The position numbers and the translations under genes are program-made. From the NCBI GenBank assembly GCA_947372575.1, contig CANBUF010000008.1, forward strand, positions 1-14,874: a DNA stretch of 14,874 nt, read 5' to 3'. The notes beneath the pieces were generated by a model. It saw nothing but the letters and a program-made list of their open reading frames with translations, searched no databases and was not told where the DNA came from. Below are positions 7,810 through 14,874 of the stretch, in pieces (within the stretch, counting starts at the first letter, position 1; each line of letters begins with the position of its first letter). This DNA is from Alcaligenaceae bacterium (GTDB lineage Bacteria > Pseudomonadota > Gammaproteobacteria > Burkholderiales > Burkholderiaceae).

Positions 7810-7843
7810 ATAAGTTATTTAGAATATTTTCTATATTACTTAT
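7810..7843. promoter_or_regulatory. Nested palindromic operator in the pepA-cysB divergent region
   Basis: A symmetric 34-base structure: outer arms ATAAGT (7810-7815) and ACTTAT (7838-7843), inner arms TAGAA (7820-7824) and TTCTA (7829-7833). All three spacers (7816-7819, 7825-7828, 7834-7837) are the same tetramer TATT. Its right end overlaps the TATAAT of the putative cysB promoter. LysR-family regulators usually repress their own gene by binding such sites, so CysB autoregulation is the simplest reading; this is inference. Confidence 0.6.
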
Positions 7844-7846
7844 AAT
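7818..7846 (+). promoter_or_regulatory. Putative sigma-70 promoter of cysB
   Basis: A consensus -10 box TATAAT (7841-7846) lies 17 bases after TTTAGA (7818-7823, 4 of 6 matches to -35). It is 23 bases before the cysB ATG and embedded in the palindromic operator. Confidence 0.6.
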
Positions 7847-7869
7847 GTGAATTCGATTGAGAGGTCCTC

Positions 7870-8814
7870 ATGAACTTGCAGCAATTCCGTTTTGTACGAG
7901 AAACTATTCGTCGTGACTTCAACCTGACTGAAGCCGCACGTAACCTGTTTACATCACAGCCTGGTGTCTCCAAGGCCATCCTGGAGTTTGAAGACGAACT
8001 GGGTGTGCAAATCTTTGAGAGGCATGGCAAACGGATCAAAGGTCTCACCAAGCCTGGCCATGCCGTGGCACAGGTGGTAGACCGGATCATGCGCGAAATC
8101 GAAAATCTAAAGAAAGTCAGCGATGAGTTTGCGCGACGTGACGAGGGCAGTCTTGTGATTGCCTGTACACATACTCAGGCACGTTACGTCTTGCCTAAAG
8201 TCATCCCAGCATTTCGGCTGCAATTCCCTAAGGTGCGTTTATCCCTTGCAGAGGGTAGTCCCTCGCAACTGGCCGAGATGGTTCTGCATGAGCAGGCCGA
8301 CTTGGCCATTGCAACCGAATCACTTGCCTTGACCCCGGGACTGGAAACCTTGCCTTGCTATACCTGGGAGCACACGGTGGTCGTGCGCCCCGACCATCCC
8401 TTGGTCGAACGTTCCCTGACGCCCGGTTTTGTTCTGACTTTGGCTGATATTGCAGCCTATCCACTGGTCACCTACGACAAGGCCTTTTCAGGACGTCGAT
8501 CGGTCGATCAAGCCTTTGGAGCACAGGATTTACATCCTGACATCGTTCTGGAGGCGATCGATGCCGATGTGATTAAAACGTATGTGGACGTCGGTCTGGG
8601 GATCGGCATCATTGCGGGCGTTGCTTTTGAGGCGGTGCGCGATGCCAATCTGGTGAGCCTGCCCGCGGGCCATTTATTTGGGAGCCAGACTACGCGCGTT
8701 GGTATCAAGTCTGGGGTGTTCTTGCGTGACTATGTCTACACCTTCATTTCGATGCTGGCACCCGAGCTGAACGAAGATCGCGTGCGTGAACTTGTCGAGG
8801 GTAAACGCGAATAA
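7870..8814 (+). CDS. cysB: LysR-family transcriptional regulator CysB
   Basis: 314-residue regulator of cysteine biosynthesis and sulfate/sulfonate assimilation. Residues 1-60 form the winged helix-turn-helix (NLTEAARNLFTSQPGVSKAILEFEDELG). The effector domain contains CTHTQARYVLPKV, with T100, T102 and Q103 at the same numbers as the sulfate-contacting residues of the enterobacterial CysB structure. The protein is colinear with that family until its slightly shorter C-terminal end. In the family, N-acetylserine activates and sulfide or thiosulfate antagonise the protein. GAGAGG lies a few bases before the ATG. No sulfur-assimilation genes are in the window, so it must act on targets elsewhere. 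It is divergent from pepA and preceded by a palindromic site consistent with self-control. Confidence 0.95.
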   Translation: MNLQQFRFVRETIRRDFNLTEAARNLFTSQPGVSKAILEFEDELGVQIFERHGKRIKGLTKPGHAVAQVVDRIMREIENLKKVSDEFARRDEGSLVIACTHTQARYVLPKVIPAFRLQFPKVRLSLAEGSPSQLAEMVLHEQADLAIATESLALTPGLETLPCYTWEHTVVVRPDHPLVERSLTPGFVLTLADIAAYPLVTYDKAFSGRRSVDQAFGAQDLHPDIVLEAIDADVIKTYVDVGLGIGIIAGVAFEAVRDANLVSLPAGHLFGSQTTRVGIKSGVFLRDYVYTFISMLAPELNEDRVRELVEGKRE

Positions 8815-8826
8815 GTATTATTCCGC

Positions 8827-8855
8827 TTGCATTTTAAATAGGAATCATTATCATT
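8827..8855 (+). promoter_or_regulatory. Promoter with Fur-box-like operator before the DUF2325 gene
   Basis: TTGCAT (8827-8832) and TATCAT (8849-8854) are spaced by 16 bases. Overlapping the -10 box, 8837-8855 reads AATAGGAATCATTATCATT. On the minus strand this matches the Fur 7-1-7 pattern TGATAATGATTATCA at 12 of 15 bases, with one half-site (TGATAAT) perfect. Such an overlap would let iron-loaded Fur block the promoter. The remaining upstream gap to cysB holds nothing else I can identify. Confidence 0.6.
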
Positions 8856-8884
8856 TGGTCTGAGACTTTAAAGGAGCAGATCCG

Positions 8885-9247
8885 ATGAACGCAGTTAATA
8901 TTTCCAATTTCAATCAGCCAGAGCTCAGCGCAGTCATTGTTGGCGCAGATCGCCTCGGCAACATTCCAAATCTCCTGCGCGATCACAATATTTCGATTAC
9001 GCACCACATTAGCGGTCGCGATCCCTCTCATCAGAAAAAAACCTTGCAATTGCCCTCAGGCACTGAGCTTGTCATTTTATTGACAGATTTTTTAGGTCAT
9101 AACGTGATGAAAACGTTCAGAAATGCCGCACAAAAAGGCGGAATTCGCGTTGTCGCCTGCAGGAGGTCGGTATGTGCGATGCAGCAGGCGCTTGAGCAGT
9201 GCGGTTTGTGTGGACTAGCGTGCCGAAGAGGCTTGGGGGACGTCTAG
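8885..9247 (+). CDS. DUF2325 family small protein with C-terminal cysteine cluster
   Basis: 120-residue protein of the DUF2325 family, function unknown. Residues 14-33 (LSAVIVGADRLGNIPNLLRD) form a Rossmann-like first strand and helix, and ELVILLTDFLGHNVMKTFRNAAQKGGIRVVACRRS (61-95) is the family's second conserved block. Five cysteines fall in the last 30 residues (C92, C97, C106, C109, C113; pattern C-x4-C-x8-C-x2-C-x3-C), enough to hold a metal or iron-sulfur cluster, though this is not shown. AAGGAG lies 8 bases before the ATG. The upstream Fur-like site suggests induction under iron shortage. Its last 33 bases overlap the end of the convergent lipoprotein gene. Confidence 0.8.
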   Translation: MNAVNISNFNQPELSAVIVGADRLGNIPNLLRDHNISITHHISGRDPSHQKKTLQLPSGTELVILLTDFLGHNVMKTFRNAAQKGGIRVVACRRSVCAMQQALEQCGLCGLACRRGLGDV

Positions 9248-9859
9248 TCTTCGTGCGCCGGTAAAGCGCTTGTCCCAGTAGCGTTGATTCATGTTCTCGA
9301 CACGTACCTTGCCGCCTGCGGCAGGGGAGTGAACAAAATGATCTTCGCCAATGTAGACGCCGACGTGCGAGTATCGACGGCCCAGTGTATTAAAAAACAC
9401 CAGGTCTCCGACCTGCAAATCCTTGCGATTGACGTCATTGCCAAATTTGGCCATGTCATCCGAGCGTGGTGGTAATTTAAGCCCCAGGGACTGACTCGCC
9501 GAATAGCCAACCAGGCCACTGCAATCAAAACCCATATCGGGTGATTTTCCACCATAGCGATAGCGAATACCAAGCTGCGTCATCATATGTGCAGCAAGAG
9601 GGTGATTGATGTCCGCAGGGGGGACCCAGCTCCCGCCATTCTGAGTGCGGGCGAGGAATTCGCCAATTGGGTCATTCGAGCTACGCCAGTCGTATGAAGC
9701 GGAGTATCCAGAAATACCTGACCCCGCGGTTTTCTGCCCATCTACTCCTGCACAACCCACCAGAAAAAGGCCTGATAGGCAGGCGGCTATGACTCCTAGC
9801 CTCCTGATGGCCTGGATCTGTAACAGCGTGCGAGAGAGGGGCGAAGAAAATATCGTCAT
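9215..9859 (-). CDS. NlpC/P60 (C40) family cell-wall peptidase, lipoprotein
   Basis: 214-residue exported protein. The N-terminus has a basic stretch, a hydrophobic core and a lipobox LVGC, with C36 as the lipidated residue, so it should be anchored to the outer membrane and face the periplasm. The C40 domain follows (about 88-205): catalytic C113 in GFDCSGLV, H165 in YSHVGVYIG and a third polar residue H177 in HFVHSP; the block RYRYGGKSPDMGFDCSG is diagnostic. Members cut peptidoglycan stem peptides (E. coli MepS and relatives). An AGGA precedes the ATG. It is divergent from prpE and overlaps the DUF2325 gene tail-to-tail. Which peptidoglycan bond it cuts cannot be stated. Confidence 0.9.
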   Translation of the reverse strand: MTIFSSPLSRTLLQIQAIRRLGVIAACLSGLFLVGCAGVDGQKTAGSGISGYSASYDWRSSNDPIGEFLARTQNGGSWVPPADINHPLAAHMMTQLGIRYRYGGKSPDMGFDCSGLVGYSASQSLGLKLPPRSDDMAKFGNDVNRKDLQVGDLVFFNTLGRRYSHVGVYIGEDHFVHSPAAGGKVRVENMNQRYWDKRFTGARRLDVPQASSAR

Positions 9860-9921
9860 GCAGTCCTGATTGAAGCGGGCAAATAGCTACCCGTTTCGTG
9901 CTGAAATTTATTTACCGGGGA

Positions 9922-9938
9922 TGGCAAGCCTCGTGCAA
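9922..9938 (+). promoter_or_regulatory. Putative sigma-54 (-24/-12) promoter of prpE
   Basis: TGGCAAGCCTCGTGCAA matches the sigma-54 consensus TGGCACG-N4-TTGCA at all but two defined bases, with the invariant GG (9923-9924) and GC (9935-9936) at exactly the right spacing. It would start transcription about 57 bases before the prpE ATG. Known parallel: enterobacterial prpBCDE is sigma-54 dependent through PrpR. No enhancer-binding regulator gene is in the window. A TTGACC at 9941-9946 could be a -35 box, but its -10 partner (AAAAAT) is poor. Confidence 0.5.
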
Positions 9939-9968
9939 GCTTGACCTGCCACAATCATAGTCGAAAAA

Positions 9969-9981
9969 TTGCAAATGATCT
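9969..9981 (+). promoter_or_regulatory. TGCAAA-containing element upstream of prpE
   Basis: TTGCAAATGATCT sits 23 bases before the prpE start. Nearly the same string, TGCAAAATGATCT, occurs in the left half of the inverted repeat before acs. TTTGCAAA-like sites are, as I recall, bound by the RamB/ScfR class of short-chain acyl-CoA regulators; assigning that class here is inference. Confidence 0.4.
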
Positions 9982-10004
9982 AAAAAACAAATTCGGAGAC
10001 TGCC

Positions 10005-11891
10005 ATGAATGCTGTGCAAGCCTTTCATCACCGCTCAATCCATGATCGCGATCAGTTCTGGACCAAGGAGGCGAGCGCAGTGCATTGGGAAACACCTTTT
10101 ACGCAAGTTGTCGATGTTTCTAAGCTTCCCTTTGCGAAATGGTTTGTGGGTGGCCAGACTAATTTATGTTTCAACGCGGTCGACCGCTGGCTCGACAGCC
10201 GCCCAGACCAGCCCGCTCTGGTCTGGGTATCTACAGAGGTTGAGCAAGAACAGACCTACACCTATCGGCAGCTTCATCACGAAGTCAACGCCGTCGCGGC
10301 GATGCTGCAAGCGCAGGGCGTGGGTCAGGGCGATCGTGTACTGATCTATATGCCGATGATTCCAGCGGCGGTCTTTGCAATGCTCGCCTGCGCGCGGATC
10401 GGCGCTATTCATTCTGTTGTGTTTGGTGGTTTTGCCTCGGTGAATCTGGCACAGCGTATTGATGACGCCGCACCCAAAGTTATTGTCTGTGCCGACGCGG
10501 GTTCCCGGGGTGGCAAGGTCACGCCTTACAAACCCTTGCTGGACAAAGCTGTGTCTCTGTCGACGCGTCCACCCCATAAAGTCATCGTGGTTGACCGGGG
10601 ACTGTTTGCGTTTGAGCCGGTGGCTGGCCGTGATCTGGATTACCAAACGTTGCGCACGCAATTCGATGGTGCCCAGATACCTGTGACCTGGCTGGAGTCG
10701 TCTGCCCCGAGCTATGTTCTCTATACCTCAGGTACCACTGGCAAACCCAAAGGTGTCCAGCGCGATACCGGTGGCTATGCGGTCGCGCTTGCCTCCTCCA
10801 TGCAGCATATTTTTAATGGCAAGCCGGGTGACGTGTTTCTGTGTACCAGTGACATCGGCTGGGTCGTCGGACACTCCTATATTGTCTATGGCCCACTGAT
10901 TGGCGGACAAACAACGATCCTGTATGAGGGCACCCCGATTAGACCGGACGGTGGCATTCTGTGGAATCTGGTTGAACGCTTCAAGGTCAAGACGATGTTT
11001 TCAGCCCCGACGGCGATCCGTGTGCTCAAAAAGCAGGACCCAGAATTACTTAAAAAATACGACTTGTCTTCATTGCGAGCGCTCTATATGGCGGGTGAGC
11101 CCCTGGACGAGCCGACCGCGAAGTGGATTTCTGAGGGGCTGGGCAAACCGATTATTGATAATTACTGGCAGACGGAGACAGGTTGGCCAATTTTGGCTGG
11201 ACAGCCTGGGATTGCGGATGTTGCCACCAAGTTTGGTAGCCCTTCGTTCCCCGTGTATGGTTTTGACGTACGGGTGATTGACGAGCAGACCGGAAAAGAC
11301 CTTGGTCCCAACCAGAAAGGGGTGCTGGCGATTGTCCCACCACTGCCACCTGGTGCTATGACCACGATCTGGGGCGACGACAGCCGTTTTGTTGAGACCT
11401 ATTTTTCTACCATACCTGGCCGTCAGGTTTACTCCACTTTTGACTGGGGTCTTTACGATGACGACGATTATTTCTTTATCCTGGGTCGCACTGATGATGT
11501 CATTAACGTGGCAGGTCATCGCTTGGGAACACGCGAAATCGAGGAATCAATCAATTCGCACTCTTCGGTGGCTGAATCTGCTGTGGTCGGAATTGCTGAC
11601 CAGCTCAAAGGTCAGGTGGCTGTTGCTTTTGTCGTGCTCAAAGATCCCCGTCTACTCGAGATGGATGGCGCGACGCAGAGGCTTGAACGCGACATCATGA
11701 AGTGCGTGGATGAGCAACTCGGCGCGGTCGCCCGGCCGGCGCGGGTACGCTTCGTCACCACCCTGCCAAAGACGCGGTCTGGTAAAGTACTTCGCCGGGC
11801 GATCGTCGCGGTGTGCGAAGGACGCGATCCCGGTGATCTCACCACAATCGAAGACCCAACCGCACTTGAACAAATAAAGGAATCCCTATGA
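10005..11891 (+). CDS. prpE: Propionyl-CoA synthetase (propionate-CoA ligase)
   Basis: 628-residue adenylate-forming enzyme, the same length as E. coli PrpE. It converts propionate, ATP and CoA to propionyl-CoA via propionyl-AMP in the cytoplasm. Motifs: the N-terminal HDRDQFWTKEASAVHWETPF block of the acetyl-CoA synthetase N domain, P-loop-like YTSGTTGKPKG (240-250), YWQTETGWP (387-395), where Acs has [28 protein letters not shown], and the catalytic lysine K594 in TRSGKVLRR. In Salmonella PrpE the corresponding lysine is acylated to switch the enzyme off. GGAG precedes the ATG. The stop overlaps the next gene as ATGA. No methylcitrate-cycle genes are adjacent. A dual acetate/propionate specificity cannot be excluded. 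Confidence 0.93.
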   Translation: MNAVQAFHHRSIHDRDQFWTKEASAVHWETPFTQVVDVSKLPFAKWFVGGQTNLCFNAVDRWLDSRPDQPALVWVSTEVEQEQTYTYRQLHHEVNAVAAMLQAQGVGQGDRVLIYMPMIPAAVFAMLACARIGAIHSVVFGGFASVNLAQRIDDAAPKVIVCADAGSRGGKVTPYKPLLDKAVSLSTRPPHKVIVVDRGLFAFEPVAGRDLDYQTLRTQFDGAQIPVTWLESSAPSYVLYTSGTTGKPKGVQRDTGGYAVALASSMQHIFNGKPGDVFLCTSDIGWVVGHSYIVYGPLIGGQTTILYEGTPIRPDGGILWNLVERFKVKTMFSAPTAIRVLKKQDPELLKKYDLSSLRALYMAGEPLDEPTAKWISEGLGKPIIDNYWQTETGWPILAGQPGIADVATKFGSPSFPVYGFDVRVIDEQTGKDLGPNQKGVLAIVPPLPPGAMTTIWGDDSRFVETYFSTIPGRQVYSTFDWGLYDDDDYFFILGRTDDVINVAGHRLGTREIEESINSHSSVAESAVVGIADQLKGQVAVAFVVLKDPRLLEMDGATQRLERDIMKCVDEQLGAVARPARVRFVTTLPKTRSGKVLRRAIVAVCEGRDPGDLTTIEDPTALEQIKESL

Positions 11892-12295
11892 AAACGAAAG
11901 CAACTCTTACCGATGCCGATGTCTCCAAAATGCTTGCTGCAGCCAAGGCATGTGCCAATCAGAACAACTGGGCGGTGACGATTGCGATTGTGGATGACGG
12001 CGGACACCTCTTGGGTCTGCAACGTCTGGATGGCGCAGCGCCAATGTCCGCGCATATCGCCCCAGCCAAAGCACACACCTCTGCACTGAGCCGCCGTGAG
12101 ACAAAAATCTACGAAGACATTATCAATAACGGCCGTACTGCGTTCCTGACGGCTCCGACCGTTCAAGGCATGCTCGAGGGCGGATTGCCGATTGTGATCG
12201 ATGGACAGGTCATTGGTGCAGTAGGTGTGTCGGGTGTGAAATCCTCTGAAGATGCACAGGTCGCACAAGCAGGGATCGATGCACTGACTGCCTGA
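11888..12295 (+). CDS. GlcG/HbpS (PduO C-terminal-like) family protein
   Basis: 135-residue protein of the family known as GlcG, HbpS or DUF336 (haem-degrading family name in databases). Recognisable segments: AVTIAIVDDGGHLLGLQRLDGA (about 29-50), the AKAHTSALSRRET helix (58-70), GGLPIVIDGQVIGAVGVSG (about 98-116) and the end SSEDAQVAQAGIDAL. Family roles differ: HbpS binds haem, GlcG in the glycolate operon has no settled function, and PduO carries this domain next to an adenosyltransferase in propanediol use. It has no signal peptide, so it is probably cytoplasmic. Its ATG overlaps the prpE stop (ATGA), so translation is coupled to a propionate-activating enzyme. A propionyl-CoA-linked role is possible but unproven. 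Confidence 0.85.
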   Translation: MKTKATLTDADVSKMLAAAKACANQNNWAVTIAIVDDGGHLLGLQRLDGAAPMSAHIAPAKAHTSALSRRETKIYEDIINNGRTAFLTAPTVQGMLEGGLPIVIDGQVIGAVGVSGVKSSEDAQVAQAGIDALTA

Positions 12296-12342
12296 TGCAG
12301 CCTTCCTGCCTGTAGGTTTTACAGCACAGATTTACCCGCCTG

Positions 12343-12387
12343 CGCGTGCGTGACTCTGTTGCTGTAAGCAAGCAGTAAGAGCACGCG
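12343..12387 (+). terminator. Stem-loop after the GlcG-like gene, possible weak terminator
   Basis: CGCGTGC (12343-12349) pairs exactly with GCACGCG (12381-12387). Inside, CTGTTGCT (12356-12363) pairs with AGCAA and CAG (12367-12375) with one bulged G around a GTA loop. Only TTT follows (12388-12390), so termination would be weak. It could instead be a leader structure of the acs message. Confidence 0.4.
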
Positions 12388-12408
12388 TTTAACGTCCGGA
12401 ACAAGCCC

Positions 12409-12427
12409 TGCAAAATGATCTTTTGCA
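12409..12427. promoter_or_regulatory. 19-bp inverted repeat operator upstream of acs
   Basis: TGCAAAA (12409-12415) and TTTTGCA (12421-12427) are exact 7-base arms separated by TGATC, 42 bases before the acs start. The left part repeats the element found before prpE. A second, overlapping pair, AATGAT/ATCATT, also flanks the centre. A dimeric regulator shared by the two acyl-CoA synthetase genes is a reasonable guess. I could not identify a convincing -35/-10 pair here. Confidence 0.5.
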
Positions 12428-12469
12428 ATCATTCTAAAAACATTCAGGGTAATGAGGAGATACTAATTC

Positions 12470-14449
<1,980 letters not shown>

Positions 14450-14470
14450 CTGTATGCATGGCTAGTTGAA

Positions 14471-14530
14471 GGGTGAGAGTGCATAGAAATTGAATGCATT
14501 GAAATTGAATGCATTGAAATCTAAATACAT
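14471..14530. repeat. Short tandem repeats of a 15-base unit after acs
   Basis: Two identical copies of GAAATTGAATGCATT stand head to tail at 14486-14500 and 14501-14515, followed by a degenerate copy at 14516-14530 and preceded by a weaker one at 14471-14485. The ATGCAT-type core recurs just past the terminator (14563-14569). They lie in untranslated DNA between acs and its terminator; no function is evident. Confidence 0.7.
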
Positions 14531-14562
14531 AAAAAGGGGATCTGAAATCAGATCCCCTTTTT
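14531..14562. terminator. Bidirectional rho-independent terminator between acs and the methyltransferase gene
   Basis: AAAAAGGGGATCTGA and its exact complement TCAGATCCCCTTTTT flank two A bases, giving a perfect stem. The ends are A5/T5, so a T-run follows the GC-rich part on either strand. It lies between two convergent genes, acs (+) and the methyltransferase (-), and should end both transcripts. Confidence 0.92.
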
Positions 14563-14605
14563 AATGCATTAAAAAGCTTCGATTTTTTTGTGTTGGTGCT
14601 GATTT

Positions 14606-14874
14606 TTACTGAACAGACGTTATTTTAATGACGACCTGTTTGGTGACAAAACTGAAACTTAAAATTTCGGACGTCCATCCGTAAGCTTGCGCGGCTTCAG
14701 TAAAGGCCTTGTATTCATCTTCGCGCCAGGACGTGTTGCCGATGTACTCGTCAAACACGATAACCGTGCCCACAACGATTTGGGAGGCGAGCGCGTCCAG
14801 GACGGTTTTAGTCGAGCTGTATAAGTCGCAATCAATGTTTATGAATCGGATTGGACCTGATTTTTTCTTGATGA
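14606..14874 (-). CDS. TylF/macrocin O-methyltransferase-like SAM-dependent methyltransferase, 3' part
   Basis: An open minus-strand frame runs from the window edge to a TAA at 14608-14606, giving the last 88 residues. It reads IRFINIDCDLYSSTKTVLDAL, then GTVIVFDEYIGNTSWREDEYKAF, and ends in VTKQVVIKITSVQ. The DCDLYSSTKTVL and VIVFDEY blocks match class I methyltransferases related to macrocin O-methyltransferase (TylF), in which these acidic residues sit near the metal and acceptor site. In bacteria such genes often belong to O-antigen, capsule or secondary-metabolite clusters, but the neighbours lie outside this window, so substrate and pathway are unknown. The gene converges on acs and shares its terminator. 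Confidence 0.72.
   Translation of the reverse strand, partial: IKKKSGPIRFINIDCDLYSSTKTVLDALASQIVVGTVIVFDEYIGNTSWREDEYKAFTEAAQAYGWTSEILSFSFVTKQVVIKITSVQ

Noticed and set aside
9161..9195. Strong AGGAGG-like sequence followed by ATG inside the DUF2325 gene, out of frame
   Set aside because: The reading frame from that ATG stops after seven codons; it is most likely chance within the coding sequence.
9876..9893. CGGG/CCCG inverted repeat between the lipoprotein gene and prpE
   Set aside because: Only four paired bases with a loop of about ten; too weak to support a terminator or operator.

Overview
The window reads as chromosomal DNA of a betaproteobacterium, most likely order Burkholderiales and probably Alcaligenaceae-like. 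This is an inference from protein style (a PepA-HolC pair, a CysB of the 314-residue type, a DUF2325 protein, PrpE and Acs of betaproteobacterial type) and from moderate GC. No species is claimed. No tRNA, rRNA, CRISPR, insertion sequence, integrase or phage gene was seen. It is largely housekeeping and central metabolic sequence, and I found no convincing new defence or mobile system. The more interesting material is in the intergenic regulatory DNA and in a few small or atypical proteins.

Layout. Positions 1-3979 (+) hold a branched-chain amino-acid type (HAAT/Liv) ABC importer operon: the 3' end of the periplasmic binding-protein gene, two permeases and two ATPases, with overlapping gene ends from livH onward. 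On the minus strand follow an enoyl-CoA isomerase/hydratase family gene (4062-4805, TTG start), a Bax inhibitor-1 family membrane protein (4898-5602) with its own terminator, and the pepA-holC pair (7698-5731). Divergent from pepA is cysB (7870-8814), preceded by a striking nested palindrome overlapping a perfect TATAAT. Next comes a small cysteine-rich DUF2325 gene (8885-9247) behind a Fur-box-like promoter. Its 3' end overlaps by 33 bp the convergent NlpC/P60 lipoprotein gene (9859-9215).

Positions 10005-14449 (+) form a short-chain acyl-CoA activation block: propionyl-CoA synthetase (prpE), a GlcG/HbpS-family gene coupled to it by an ATGA overlap, and acetyl-CoA synthetase (acs). prpE and acs each carry a TGCAAA-containing element a few tens of bases before the start codon, which suggests a shared acyl-CoA-responsive regulator. 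prpE also has a plausible sigma-54 -24/-12 promoter. A perfect bidirectional terminator separates acs from the 3' end of a convergent TylF-like methyltransferase gene that runs off the window.

How the genes may work together: the importer brings in amino acids or related small molecules whose breakdown yields acetyl- and propionyl-units. PrpE and Acs activate the free acids, and the isomerase/hydratase would process unsaturated acyl-CoAs. That link is inference from gene content only. The remaining genes are independent housekeeping units. No stretch longer than about 175 bases lacks a gene, and each intergenic gap is described by the elements listed.
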